From: Thiogranum sp.
GTDB taxonomy: Bacteria; Pseudomonadota; Gammaproteobacteria; DSM-19610
Direction: 5' to 3'
Length of the DNA: 43,936 nucleotides
Assembly (NCBI GenBank): GCA_024102665.1
Contig: JAGFJP010000105.1
Span: 1 to 43,936, forward strand
In this document: positions 8,444 through 17,164 of the stretch, piece by piece
Layout of the letters: each line of letters begins with the position of its first letter
How positions within the stretch are numbered: position 1 is the first letter of the stretch
Made by a program: the position numbers and the translations under genes
The notes under the pieces: generated by a model
The model's input: only the letters and a program-made list of their open reading frames with translations
Told to the model about the DNA's origin: nothing
Database searches by the model: none

Positions 8444-8890
8444 GTGAAACGCATATTAAGAATTTTCCTGAGCGCGGCAGTCAGTGCACTGCTGCTGTAC
8501 CTGGCGGCAAACACCCAGTCGGCGCCACCGGTGCGCGACAAGGTGCTGGCTGATGTTGAAATCATCAAGAGCGACGGAAACCTGGTAATCGAAGTGCATT
8601 TTTCCTTCCCGCTCCGCTACCGCTCGCACTTTCCCCTTGATCAGGGCGACGAGTTGCGGATCCGGCTGGAACCGCTCCTGGTGCCTCCTTCCGATCTCGA
8701 TGCCTTGTTTCAACGCGAGGCCGTCACGCCTCAATACACTGATAGCGTGGCGCTGGACCAGGTCATATATGAGGGCGATATCGAGGGCGGTCCGTACCTG
8801 ACAGTGCGTTTTACCCGCGATGCGCGCTATGAAGTGATCGCGGGCGCGGACTACCGCAGCGTGCGCATCGTTGTGTTGTCGATTGAATAG
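8444..8890 (+). CDS. Small exported protein paralogous to the N-terminal domain of the next gene
   Basis: A GTG at 8444, 16 bp after the cytochrome stop, opens a 148-residue protein with a signal peptide (KRILRIFLSAAVSALLLYL). The mature part aligns by eye over its whole length with residues ~35-150 of the beta-barrel protein downstream. Shared features are V-E followed by an alternating beta strand, FPLRY/WPLQY, GDEL-I/GDEF-I, VAL-V-YE/VAL-VSYE, LT-RF-R, and a G-AD-R-I closing strand. This looks like a tandem gene duplication. The fold is probably all-beta; no named family was recognised, though AMIN-like domains are possible. A role in assembling or capping the conduit is inferred from position. 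Confidence 0.7.
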   Translation: MKRILRIFLSAAVSALLLYLAANTQSAPPVRDKVLADVEIIKSDGNLVIEVHFSFPLRYRSHFPLDQGDELRIRLEPLLVPPSDLDALFQREAVTPQYTDSVALDQVIYEGDIEGGPYLTVRFTRDARYEVIAGADYRSVRIVVLSIE

Positions 8891-8946
8891 CAGTTTGGGG
8901 GACTCGATCCGGCCGGCGACACGGGCGCCGCGCCCCAGGGAAGATT

Positions 8947-11541
8947 ATGCACAGGGAACCTGACTTTCTCACCACCTTTATCCTGCGCTGTGCGCACGCG
9001 CTGGTCGGCCTTCTGCTGGCGACTCTTGCAGGCGCTGCGCACGCAGGGGCCATAGATTCGGTGGAATTCGACGATCGCAAGGTCCCGGCGGAAATCCGCG
9101 TCAATTTCACCTGGCCACTGCAATACATCACACACGCACCGCGAACCGCCGGCGACGAGTTTCATATTCAGCTGCGCAAACCGCGCATGGGTCTCGATAC
9201 GGTTGAACAGTTCAGCGAACCCCCGCAACACATAAGCCCGCCTTCCAGCGGCGCAGTTGCGCTGCGGGAAGTCAGCTATGAGCCCGACACCAATGACGGC
9301 GGAACCCTCACGCTGCGGTTCGCGCGCACAGTTTCCCTGTCGATGCGGGAAGGCGCGGACCGACGTCACCTGATTATCAGCGTCGTTACTCCGATGGATA
9401 ACGACCCCGCCGGAGAGTCTGCAGCACCTGCCACGGCGCCTGCCGGCAGCAACGGTTCCGCAGATTCCCCTTCGATGTTCATCCTTGGCGGAAATCGCTA
9501 CATCGTCAATCTGGAATCCTCCACCAAACCGATTCCGGTGCCCGAACTGGCCGGTGTCGAGGATCCGCAACAGTATTTCGTCTACACCGCGCAATTCGAA
9601 ATCGACGACCGTGTATGGACTCGCCTGCGCGTCGGCTTCTTCGCCAGCAGGAAGGACGCGCAACGCTTTGTCGAAGCTATCAAACCACAGTACCCGCGCG
9701 CCTGGATCGCGTTCGCGGACCACGTCGAGGTCAGTGACGCGGTGGCGAAAAGCGGCAGGGTTGCCGTTGCCGCCGAAACATCCACCGCAGCCATTCCCGC
9801 GGCTGCGGCTGCGGCTGCGGCTGCGCCGGCACCCGCAATCTCCGCGGTTGCCGCGCCGCCGGCGCCCACGCCTTCCGCAGAAATCGAAACCGCTCCGCCC
9901 GCTATCGAACCGACGCGTCCGCGCACCACCGACGAACGCATCGAGGCGCTGATGGAAGAAGCGCGGCAGGCGGTCGCGCGCAACGATTATCATCGCGCAA
10001 TTCAGCTGTATACCAAGATCCTGGAGTTTCCGGATCACCGCTGGCGCCAGGATGCGCTGGAGTTTCTCGGCTTCGCCCGTGAACGCAACAACCAACTGGC
10101 CCATGCGATACGCGAATACCAGCGCTACCTGGCGCTCTACCCCGAAGGCGAAGGCGCTGAACGTGTCAGGCAACGCCTGGCAGGCCTTACTACAGCGGCA
10201 CAGCGACCCACCCCGGGTTCACAGCGACCCCAGAGCAAGGACGCCGCCATACCCTGGGATGTCTACGGCGGTATTTCGCAGTACTACCGCCGGGATGAAA
10301 GCAGTCTCGACAGCACCGGCGACATAGTCACACAGTCGTCTCTGTACACGGACGTCGATGTAACAGCCCGCAAGCGCTCGAACCGATACGACTTTCAAAG
10401 CCGATTTACGGGTTCCTACCTGTACGACTTCCTCAGCGACGGCGCCGGGGATCAAACCAGCGTGAGCAGCCTGTACTTCGATGCCTTTGACAAGCAGCGC
10501 GGCATCTCCCTGCGTTTTGGACGCCAGTCGCGCAACACTGGCGGCGTGCTGGGCCGTTTTGACGGACTGCTGGCGGGCTACCGCCTGACAGACTGGATGA
10601 CCGTCAACGGCGTCGCCGGTTACCCGGTTCTGTCCACCCGCGACCAGGTCGACACGGGCAGATATCTCTATGGTCTGAGCGTCGATCTGGGAACCTTCGC
10701 CAATGCCTGGGACTTCAATGCATTCATTATCGAACAGCAGGCGGACGAAGTACTCGACCGCCGCGCCATCGGCGGCGAAGCGCGTTATTTCGATCCGGTG
10801 CGCTCGTTCCTGACGTTCGTTGACTACGATATTTCCTATGATTCGCTGAATACCCTGATCCTGCTCGGCACCTGGACGCTTCCCGACCGCACCACCATCA
10901 ACGCGACCGTGGATTATCGCAACAGTCCGATTCTCACCACCACCAATGCCTTGCAGGGCCAGACGCTCAGGACTATCGACGAGTTGCTGGACAACTTCAC
11001 GGAGCAGGAAGTACGCGATCTTGCAGAGGACCGCACCGCGGAAAGCACCACGGTTACCCTCGGCGCGTCCCACCCGTTCTCGGAACGCGTTCAGCTCAGC
11101 GGCGATGTCACCATCGCCAACCTCTCGGACACCGATGGATCCGGTGGGGTTGAACCGATTCCCGGAACCGGAAACGAATATTTCTACGGTCTGCAGCTGA
11201 TCGGCAGCAGTTTGATAAAGTCAGGCGACATCGGCATCCTGGGCCTGCGCTACTCCAATCTCAGCACCGCGCGCATCTATTCCGCGTCGTTGAACTCGCG
11301 TTACCCGGTCAACCAGGTATGGCGCGTCAATCCCCGATTGCGCGTCGATTACCGGGAAAACGATCGCGACGACTCTACACAATGGATAACGGTTCCCTCG
11401 CTGCGCATGGATTACCGCTTCCGCAGGCGCCTGCGCTTCGAGGTCGAAGCGGGCGGTGAGTGGTCGACCCGCCAGCTCTCGGTTGATAACGAAGACAGTT
11501 CATCCTGGTTCCTGAACGTCGGATACCGGCTGGATTTCTGA
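8947..11541 (+). CDS. Outer-membrane beta-barrel protein with SPOR-like and TPR segments
   Basis: The 864-residue product has a signal peptide (cleavage near AHA-G33). Segments in order: a beta domain at 35-150 paralogous to the preceding protein; a SPOR-like segment at ~185-263 (VWTRLRVGFFASRKDAQRFV); an Ala/Pro linker at ~280-325 encoded partly by four GGCTGC hexamers; TPR-like helices at ~332-417; then ~430 residues of alternating amphipathic strands ending in YRLDF, the terminal aromatic signature of outer-membrane barrels. AGGGAAG precedes the ATG. As last gene of the cytochrome operon it is the natural candidate for the porin sheath of a porin-cytochrome conduit; SPOR implies peptidoglycan contact. 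Similarity to known MtrB or OmbB barrels could not be judged by eye. Confidence 0.75.
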   Translation: MHREPDFLTTFILRCAHALVGLLLATLAGAAHAGAIDSVEFDDRKVPAEIRVNFTWPLQYITHAPRTAGDEFHIQLRKPRMGLDTVEQFSEPPQHISPPSSGAVALREVSYEPDTNDGGTLTLRFARTVSLSMREGADRRHLIISVVTPMDNDPAGESAAPATAPAGSNGSADSPSMFILGGNRYIVNLESSTKPIPVPELAGVEDPQQYFVYTAQFEIDDRVWTRLRVGFFASRKDAQRFVEAIKPQYPRAWIAFADHVEVSDAVAKSGRVAVAAETSTAAIPAAAAAAAAAPAPAISAVAAPPAPTPSAEIETAPPAIEPTRPRTTDERIEALMEEARQAVARNDYHRAIQLYTKILEFPDHRWRQDALEFLGFARERNNQLAHAIREYQRYLALYPEGEGAERVRQRLAGLTTAAQRPTPGSQRPQSKDAAIPWDVYGGISQYYRRDESSLDSTGDIVTQSSLYTDVDVTARKRSNRYDFQSRFTGSYLYDFLSDGAGDQTSVSSLYFDAFDKQRGISLRFGRQSRNTGGVLGRFDGLLAGYRLTDWMTVNGVAGYPVLSTRDQVDTGRYLYGLSVDLGTFANAWDFNAFIIEQQADEVLDRRAIGGEARYFDPVRSFLTFVDYDISYDSLNTLILLGTWTLPDRTTINATVDYRNSPILTTTNALQGQTLRTIDELLDNFTEQEVRDLAEDRTAESTTVTLGASHPFSERVQLSGDVTIANLSDTDGSGGVEPIPGTGNEYFYGLQLIGSSLIKSGDIGILGLRYSNLSTARIYSASLNSRYPVNQVWRVNPRLRVDYRENDRDDSTQWITVPSLRMDYRFRRRLRFEVEAGGEWSTRQLSVDNEDSSSWFLNVGYRLDF
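9803..9826. repeat. Four-copy GGCTGC microsatellite in the Ala linker
   Basis: Four consecutive hexamers (GGCTGC) encode an Ala run in the linker of the beta-barrel gene. Copy-number change would alter linker length in steps of two residues without a frameshift, so it is not an on/off switch. Confidence 0.6.
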
Positions 11542-11599
11542 CGCCCCTGCACGCCGCGGCAATACCGACGAAGCTTTCGGCGCCCGCTCAGTCACAGGT

Positions 11600-11605
11600 T
11601 ATAAT
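11600..11605 (+). promoter_or_regulatory. Consensus -10 box 8 nt before the DUF1853 start
   Basis: A perfect TATAAT ends 8 nt before the GTG at 11614, and no Shine-Dalgarno lies between them. Transcription would begin at or within two bases of the start codon, giving a leaderless mRNA. The matching -35 region is weak. Confidence 0.45.
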
Positions 11606-11613
11606 CGCACGCT

Positions 11614-12495
11614 GTGAGTGATGAGCCGCCCTACCGCAATCCGCTGGTACGCGACCTGGCATGGTCGCTGCGCAGCCCGCCGCTGCTGCAACGCATTGAC
11701 AGGGGCGTGCGCTGGCTCGACGCAGAATGGTTCGAGCAGGTCACCGACCATTACAGCGACTATCTGTTGCAGCTGGACAGCCGGCCCCAGGCGCTGGCGG
11801 AACTTGTCAACAACCGCAAGGATCGCCGTCTCGGCAACTATTTCGAGACACTGTGGCGGTTCTGGCTGACTACCGGCGATCGCTACCGATTGCTTTACGC
11901 CAATCTGCCGCTGCGGTCCGGCGAGCGCACCCTGGGCGAATTCGATTTCCTGGTTCGCGATACGCAGACCGGCAGGACATTGCACTGGGAGGTCGCGGTA
12001 AAGTTCTACCTCGGCAGAGGCAATCTCCCGGATCCGGCCAACTGGTGGGGACCGGCGCGCCGCGACCGGCTGGATATCAAGACACAGCGCCTGCTGATTC
12101 ACCAGAGTCGCCTGTCGCGACACGAGCAGGCACGCAAGCTGTTGGCGCAACTGGACGTGCAGGTGGATGAAAGCTGGCTGATATTGAAGGGCCGCCTGCA
12201 CTACCCCTGGGGGCGCAGTGGCCCGGCCCCGCACGGCAGTCACCCCGGCCATCTGCGAGGTTTCTGGCTGCATCAGTCTGCAGCGCCGCAACTGGAAGGA
12301 TCAAGCTGGTTAGTACTGGAGCGGCATCAGTGGCTGGCGCCTGTGACAGCTGTCGATGCAGCCGCCTGCATGACGTGCGATGCGCTGCTACGGCACTGGA
12401 AACGGCATCCGCTGCAGCGCCCGCTTTGTATCGCCAGAATCAGTGACGGCAGTGAAGTGGAACGCGGTTTCGTGGTACCCGATGACTGGGATTGA
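11614..12495 (+). CDS. DUF1853 family protein
   Basis: The 293-residue soluble protein has the hallmarks of DUF1853: an opening NPLVRDLAWSL, a LGNYFETLWRFWL block, then LGEFDFLV followed by LHWEVAVKFYL and a GPARRDRLDIK motif. The sequence E-FDFLV...EVAVK resembles the PD-(D/E)XK nuclease core (acidic residue, then E-x-K), so a nuclease-like fold is plausible, but no function is established for the family. It starts with GTG and ends 17 bp before the convergent thioredoxin gene. Confidence 0.85.
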   Translation: MSDEPPYRNPLVRDLAWSLRSPPLLQRIDRGVRWLDAEWFEQVTDHYSDYLLQLDSRPQALAELVNNRKDRRLGNYFETLWRFWLTTGDRYRLLYANLPLRSGERTLGEFDFLVRDTQTGRTLHWEVAVKFYLGRGNLPDPANWWGPARRDRLDIKTQRLLIHQSRLSRHEQARKLLAQLDVQVDESWLILKGRLHYPWGRSGPAPHGSHPGHLRGFWLHQSAAPQLEGSSWLVLERHQWLAPVTAVDAAACMTCDALLRHWKRHPLQRPLCIARISDGSEVERGFVVPDDWD

Positions 12496-12512
12496 CTTGC
12501 GCACCCGGCAGC

Positions 12513-12863
12513 TCAAACCGGATCGGGGAGATCGATATGTTCCTCGATGAACTCAAGCACCTGGGTTCTGGAGCGGGCTCCGCTGAAACGCCCGACTTCC
12601 TGCCGGTCCCGGAACAGGATGACGGTGGGGAAACCCCTGACGCGGTAATGGCCGGCGAGTTTCATATTTTCGCCGGCATCGACTTCCAGCTTGACCAGAC
12701 CTACCGCCCCCTGAAGCTCCGTCGCAACACGTTCCAGAACCGGTGCCAGCACCAGGCAGGGCGAACACCAGTCAGCCCAGAAGTCAACCAGGACAGGTCG
12801 TTGTTGCGACGCGGCCAGCACGTCCTGTTCGAAATGTTCGAGACTTGTTTCCCGTATCGTCAT
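12513..12863 (-). CDS. Thioredoxin-like protein (WCSPC active site)
   Basis: The 116-residue protein has a complete thioredoxin fold: VLVDFWADWCSPC with catalytic C33/C36, a GENMKLAGHYRVRG stretch, then the cis-proline motif GFPTV and a C-terminal helix. The active site has Ser instead of the Gly of classical WCGPC, a change common in thioredoxin-like reductases. No signal peptide is present, so it should work in the cytoplasm as a protein disulfide reductase. It is transcribed towards DUF1853 and away from the MscS gene. A consensus -10 sits 7 nt before the ATG and no ribosome site is visible. Confidence 0.93.
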   Translation of the reverse strand: MTIRETSLEHFEQDVLAASQQRPVLVDFWADWCSPCLVLAPVLERVATELQGAVGLVKLEVDAGENMKLAGHYRVRGFPTVILFRDRQEVGRFSGARSRTQVLEFIEEHIDLPDPV

Positions 12864-12870
12864 ATCGCGT

Positions 12871-12876
12871 ATTATA
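12871..12876 (-). promoter_or_regulatory. Consensus -10 box 7 nt before the thioredoxin start
   Basis: Read on the minus strand, TATAAT is followed by ACGCGAT and then the ATG at 12863. The start point would be at the initiation codon, so the message is probably leaderless. A weak -35 (CTGTAA) lies 17 bp upstream. Confidence 0.5.
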
Positions 12877-13001
12877 CGCAGCGACGTTGCTGGTTACAGC
12901 TGCCTCCGGGTTGGGTTACGGGCGTGCTTGCGCAGTCCCGGGCCCGCAGGCGCCGCCCCGCAGTACTGTCGCCTGTATCCACACACACAACAAACCGCTG
13001 A

Positions 13002-15401
13002 ATGATGTCGACCCCTGATTCAATCCGGAACCGTTTTAGAGCTGTCGCCTGTCGACGGCCGCTGCCCGGCCTGGCCCGGATGCTGTTATTGGGGTTTCTG
13101 ATCGCGCTAATGACACCTCTCGCGCAGGCACAGACCGATGCCAACGGCGAAAACAGCGCGACGATCAGCAAATCCCTGGACCGCATCGAGGCCACGCTCA
13201 AACAACGGAATTCCGATGTTCAGGACCTCGACGAACACATCAGTTCAATGACCCGCTACAGAACCTGGGCACAATCCTGTATCGATCGCGAGGAACAGGC
13301 TCTGGTCAAGCTCGACGCGCAACTGGAGGTGCTCGGCGAAGCCGTCAAGGGTGAGTCGAAGGACGTCAGCCGGCAGCGCGACAGTCTCGGACAGGAAAAG
13401 TCGAAGACCGAAAAAACGCTGTCGACCTGCCAGGTTATCCTGCAACGCACCAGCCAGCTTGCGGCGGACGCCAATGCGATCAAGAAAGCCCGGCTCGCTG
13501 CAGAACTCACCGCCAGGGGTCCCAACGTCATTGCCCTCATGCTCGACAACTGGCACAACCCGGCTGCCTGGGTAGAGGCGAGCAAGAGCTTCGTGCTCGA
13601 AAACAGCGGTCTCGAAGACATCAGTTTCAGGGATCTGCTGCTGCTCGCGTTCGCGGCGGGGGTGGCTGTCGCTGGTGGAGGTTACCTCAGGAAACGCATC
13701 AGAAACCGTCTGCAGCGGCTTGACGCACCGCAAAGCAGCTCGGACCTTTTCTATCGCTCGCTCCTGTTCACGTTGCAGCGCTATGTTCAGGCGCTGATGG
13801 TTGCACTGGTCGCCGCCGGCTTTTTCTACCTCGAGGCCGCGGGCCGGGATACCGTGTCCTTCATCAATATTGTCGCTTACGGCGTTCCGCTGGTGATTTT
13901 GCTGCTGGCTTTTATCGACCTGTTCTTCAAACCGGCCGAGACAGAGCAGCATTTCGCCGCAAAGGTCAGCGCTACGGCGACTCAGCTGCGACGACGCCTC
14001 AAAGTCCTCGTGGTGCTGATATTCGTCGGCTATCTGCTGTTCTCGACCATACTGGCGCAAAGTCTGCCGGAACCCGCCCTGCTGCTGACGCGCGCCATCT
14101 ATGGCGTGTTCATGATCATCAACCTGATCTGGATCAGCTGGCTGATCGGACGATTTCAGCATTCCGGAAGACAGCTGGTTTTCAGGCTCGCTGTTTCCGT
14201 GCTGTTCATCATAACCCTTTCCGCGGAGCTGCTGGGTTACCGCAACCTGTCTGTCTATGTCTTCCAGATCCTTATCGGTTCATTGACAGCACTCGGTCTT
14301 TACAAGCTGTTCAGCGATCTGTTACGCGATCAACTGGATTCGCTCGATCAGGACAAGGGCCGCTGGCAGCACCGTATCCGCAACCTGCTGGGCCTCAAAC
14401 CCGATCAGCGTGTGCCGGGGCTGGTGTGGTTGCGGGTTGTCGTGACACTCTTCCTGTGGGGCGCATTGGCCTCTGCCCTGATGCTGATCTGGCAGGTGCC
14501 GGAAGCGACCATTGAAAATCTGATCGGCTATCTCAGAAACGGCTTCACCATCGGCTCATTCGACATACGTCCCGTCAACATCCTGCAAGGCATACTGGTT
14601 CTGTCCGCGCTGCTTGCGATCAACAGCCTGTTCAGGAAATGGCTGGAACAGGAATGGCTGAACCGCAGCCAGATGGAGCGCGGGGCGCGCGAGTCGGTTG
14701 CCACCATCAGCGGCTACATCGGAGTGGCAATCGCGATTGTCATTGCGCTGGGCGTCAGCGGCATGGATTTCAGCAAACTGGCCATTATCGCCGGCGCGCT
14801 GTCTGTCGGTATCGGTTTTGGCTTGCAGAACATCGTCAATAATTTCGTGTCCGGCCTGATTCTGCTGTTCGAACGCCCGATCAAGACCGGCGACTGGATT
14901 ATCGTCGGCACCACGGAAGGCTACGTGAAAAAGATCAGCATCCGCTCAACCCGCATCCAGACCTTCGACCGCTCCGACGTTATTGTGCCGAATTCCGAAC
15001 TCGTCGCCAGCAGCGTGACCAACTGGATGTTCCAGGATATCAGTGGCCGGGCGCGCATCCCGGTCGGTGTCGCCTATGGCAGCGACACGGAAAAAGTGAA
15101 AAAACTGTTACTGGCTATCGCCGATAGTCATCCGGAGGTGATTACCGACGGCTTTCTCGCGCCCAAACCCATCGTGCTGTTCATGGCCTTTGGTGACAGT
15201 TCGTTGAACTTCGAGCTGCGTTGTCATATTCGCAATATCGATCGTCGCCTTACGGTTGTCAGCGACATCAATTTTGAAATCGACAAAGCCTTCCGCGCCA
15301 ACGGTATCGAAATTCCTTTCCCGCAGCGCGACTTGCACGTTCGCGACTGGTCGCCCCCTTCGTCGGACAAGCCCGGGGATGACCTCGCCCCCCCGTCCTG
15401 A
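13002..15401 (+). CDS. Large MscS-family mechanosensitive channel (MscK/MscM-like)
   Basis: The 799-residue product has a signal peptide (residues ~24-43, ending AQA), a periplasmic coiled-coil region with paired cysteines (~50-180), about ten hydrophobic spans, and the MscS core: the pore helix and beta domain around ALSVGIGFGLQNIVNNFVSG, then LFERPIKTGDWI, RSTRIQTFDRSDVIVPNSEL and a cytosolic C-terminal domain. The size and the extracytoplasmic N-terminal domain match the large MscS homologues that release osmolytes during hypo-osmotic shock. Two adjacent ATG codons (13002, 13005) are possible starts; no strong ribosome site is visible. It is divergent from the thioredoxin gene. Confidence 0.92.
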   Translation: MMSTPDSIRNRFRAVACRRPLPGLARMLLLGFLIALMTPLAQAQTDANGENSATISKSLDRIEATLKQRNSDVQDLDEHISSMTRYRTWAQSCIDREEQALVKLDAQLEVLGEAVKGESKDVSRQRDSLGQEKSKTEKTLSTCQVILQRTSQLAADANAIKKARLAAELTARGPNVIALMLDNWHNPAAWVEASKSFVLENSGLEDISFRDLLLLAFAAGVAVAGGGYLRKRIRNRLQRLDAPQSSSDLFYRSLLFTLQRYVQALMVALVAAGFFYLEAAGRDTVSFINIVAYGVPLVILLLAFIDLFFKPAETEQHFAAKVSATATQLRRRLKVLVVLIFVGYLLFSTILAQSLPEPALLLTRAIYGVFMIINLIWISWLIGRFQHSGRQLVFRLAVSVLFIITLSAELLGYRNLSVYVFQILIGSLTALGLYKLFSDLLRDQLDSLDQDKGRWQHRIRNLLGLKPDQRVPGLVWLRVVVTLFLWGALASALMLIWQVPEATIENLIGYLRNGFTIGSFDIRPVNILQGILVLSALLAINSLFRKWLEQEWLNRSQMERGARESVATISGYIGVAIAIVIALGVSGMDFSKLAIIAGALSVGIGFGLQNIVNNFVSGLILLFERPIKTGDWIIVGTTEGYVKKISIRSTRIQTFDRSDVIVPNSELVASSVTNWMFQDISGRARIPVGVAYGSDTEKVKKLLLAIADSHPEVITDGFLAPKPIVLFMAFGDSSLNFELRCHIRNIDRRLTVVSDINFEIDKAFRANGIEIPFPQRDLHVRDWSPPSSDKPGDDLAPPS

Positions 15402-15491
15402 CTGTGCCTGCACAGCGGCGGTACAGTCTATACCTCCTGTCGTTACAGCAATATGATAGTTTTGTTACAACGCGGTTTTCACGGATAACAA

Positions 15492-15500
15492 TGTTACAAT
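15492..15500 (+). promoter_or_regulatory. Extended -10 promoter candidate for CHAD-parA
   Basis: TGTTACAAT fits the extended -10 form (TGn followed by TACAAT), 83 nt before the CHAD gene ATG. A related TTGTTACAA lies 20 bp upstream. No good -35 is present, as is usual for extended -10 promoters. Confidence 0.35.
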
Positions 15501-15583
15501 TCGGCAACTCGACATCGCACCACCCCGGCATGTCACGTTATCCATAGCCGGACGACACAGCGCAAAACAAGACCAAAGCCTGT

Positions 15584-17164
15584 ATGGCAACCCTTCTGAC
15601 GTACCCGCTGCCCAAGCAAGACAGTCTGCCGCGCTGGCGCCAGACCCTGCTGGACCGTCTTCCCTTGCACGCCGACGCTGCGGATCGCTACCGGCTGCAC
15701 TTCTATGACAGCTTCGACTGGCGGCTGTTCATGGCGGGGAAGCTGCTGGAATGGCGGGAGCACAACGGCGTTTCCGAACTGTGCCTGCACGATTCCGGCA
15801 ACGACGTTACAGCGCTCACCACACGCCTCGATCGTCCCCCGCCGCGTTTTGCCGCGGACCTGCCCGCGGGCCGACTGCAACGGCAACTGGATAAACTGCT
15901 GGGTGTGAGAGCCCTGCTGCCGCTGACCTGCGTGGACGTCCGCAGCCAGTGTTTCCGCTTGATCGATGAGGAGGGCAAGACACGCGTGCGCCTGTTTCTC
16001 GAGCAACTCAGGCTGGCCGGTTCCGGTGGCCACGGACGAATCCTCGCGAAACGACTGCGCCTGGCACCGCTGCACGGCTACGGGAACGATGCAAAACGCC
16101 TCACGCAGCACATCGAACAAAATCTCGCACTGCTTCCGCAAGCGCAGAATCTGCTTGCGGAAGCGCTGTCGGGAACCTCGAAAACGCCGGGCGACTATTC
16201 CTCGGGCATCGACATCCCGCTGCAACCGGAACAGCGCGCCGACGCCGCCATGCGGCGTATCCTGCTGGTGCTGCTGCAAACCATGGAGACCAACGAAGCC
16301 GGAATCATCGATGACCTGGACACCGAGTTTCTGCACGATTTTCGCGTCGCGGTGCGGCGCAGCCGCGCTGCGCTGGGGCAGATGAAAAAGGTGTTCCCTG
16401 TCCGTACGCTGCAACGCTTCCGCGACGAATTTGCCTGGCTCGGCAGCATGACCGGACCAAGCCGTGACCTCGACGTGTATCTGCTCGAATTTTCCGCCCT
16501 CCAGGCGCTGTTGCCGGCAGACCTGCGCGGCGACCTGGAACCCTTGCGCGATCACCTGGCGCGCCATCGGCAGCAGGAACACGCAGTCTTGTGCCGGGAA
16601 CTGCAAGGCGCGCGCTACCGGAAGCTGAAGCAGCAATGGCGACGCTACCTGACATCGAAGCTGCCGCAACGCCCCGCCGCGGCGGACGCGCGCAAGCCGA
16701 TTGCGGATGTTGCGCACCACCGCACCTGGCGCATGTACCGGCGCGTACTGAAAGAAGGCAATGCGATAACGCCGGAATCGCCCGCCGAAGAAGTGCACGA
16801 ATTGCGCAAATCCTGCAAGAAACTGCGTTACCTGATGGAATTTTTCAAGCGCCTGTATCCGGCGCGCGAGATAAGCGCACTGATAAAAATACTCAAGAAA
16901 CTGCAGGACAACCTGGGCGAGTTTCAGGACCTGCAAGTGCAAAGCCAGGCGATGAAGCAATTCAGCGTGGAAATGGACCGCGAGGGCCGGTTGAGTCCAC
17001 AGACTGCGCTGGCCATGGAGACGCTCAGCGATACCTTGCAAGACCACATGCAACGCGTCCGCAGCGAATTTGCAAACCGTTTCGAAGCGTTCGGCAAAAA
17101 AGCCAACCGGCAACGCTTCGAACGGCTTTTCCATCCAGATGCAGGTGCGGAGAACAGGCCATGA
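15584..17164 (+). CDS. CHAD domain protein with a degenerate CYTH-like N-terminus
   Basis: The 526-residue protein has a CHAD domain at ~225-505: FLHDFRVAVRRSRAAL, FAWLGSMTGPSRDLDVYL, and later EEVHELRKSCKKLRYLMEF and LQDNLGEFQDLQV. CHAD domains are alpha-helical bundles rich in His and Arg/Lys that bind polyphosphate. The first ~210 residues sit where a CYTH (triphosphate tunnel) domain usually stands and keep some of its layout, but the usual N-terminal ExExK motif is not visible, so catalysis is doubtful. Its stop overlaps the start of the ParA gene (ATGA at 17161), implying translational coupling. A polyphosphate-linked function is likely; the partner is unproven. Confidence 0.85.
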   Translation: MATLLTYPLPKQDSLPRWRQTLLDRLPLHADAADRYRLHFYDSFDWRLFMAGKLLEWREHNGVSELCLHDSGNDVTALTTRLDRPPPRFAADLPAGRLQRQLDKLLGVRALLPLTCVDVRSQCFRLIDEEGKTRVRLFLEQLRLAGSGGHGRILAKRLRLAPLHGYGNDAKRLTQHIEQNLALLPQAQNLLAEALSGTSKTPGDYSSGIDIPLQPEQRADAAMRRILLVLLQTMETNEAGIIDDLDTEFLHDFRVAVRRSRAALGQMKKVFPVRTLQRFRDEFAWLGSMTGPSRDLDVYLLEFSALQALLPADLRGDLEPLRDHLARHRQQEHAVLCRELQGARYRKLKQQWRRYLTSKLPQRPAAADARKPIADVAHHRTWRMYRRVLKEGNAITPESPAEEVHELRKSCKKLRYLMEFFKRLYPAREISALIKILKKLQDNLGEFQDLQVQSQAMKQFSVEMDREGRLSPQTALAMETLSDTLQDHMQRVRSEFANRFEAFGKKANRQRFERLFHPDAGAENRP

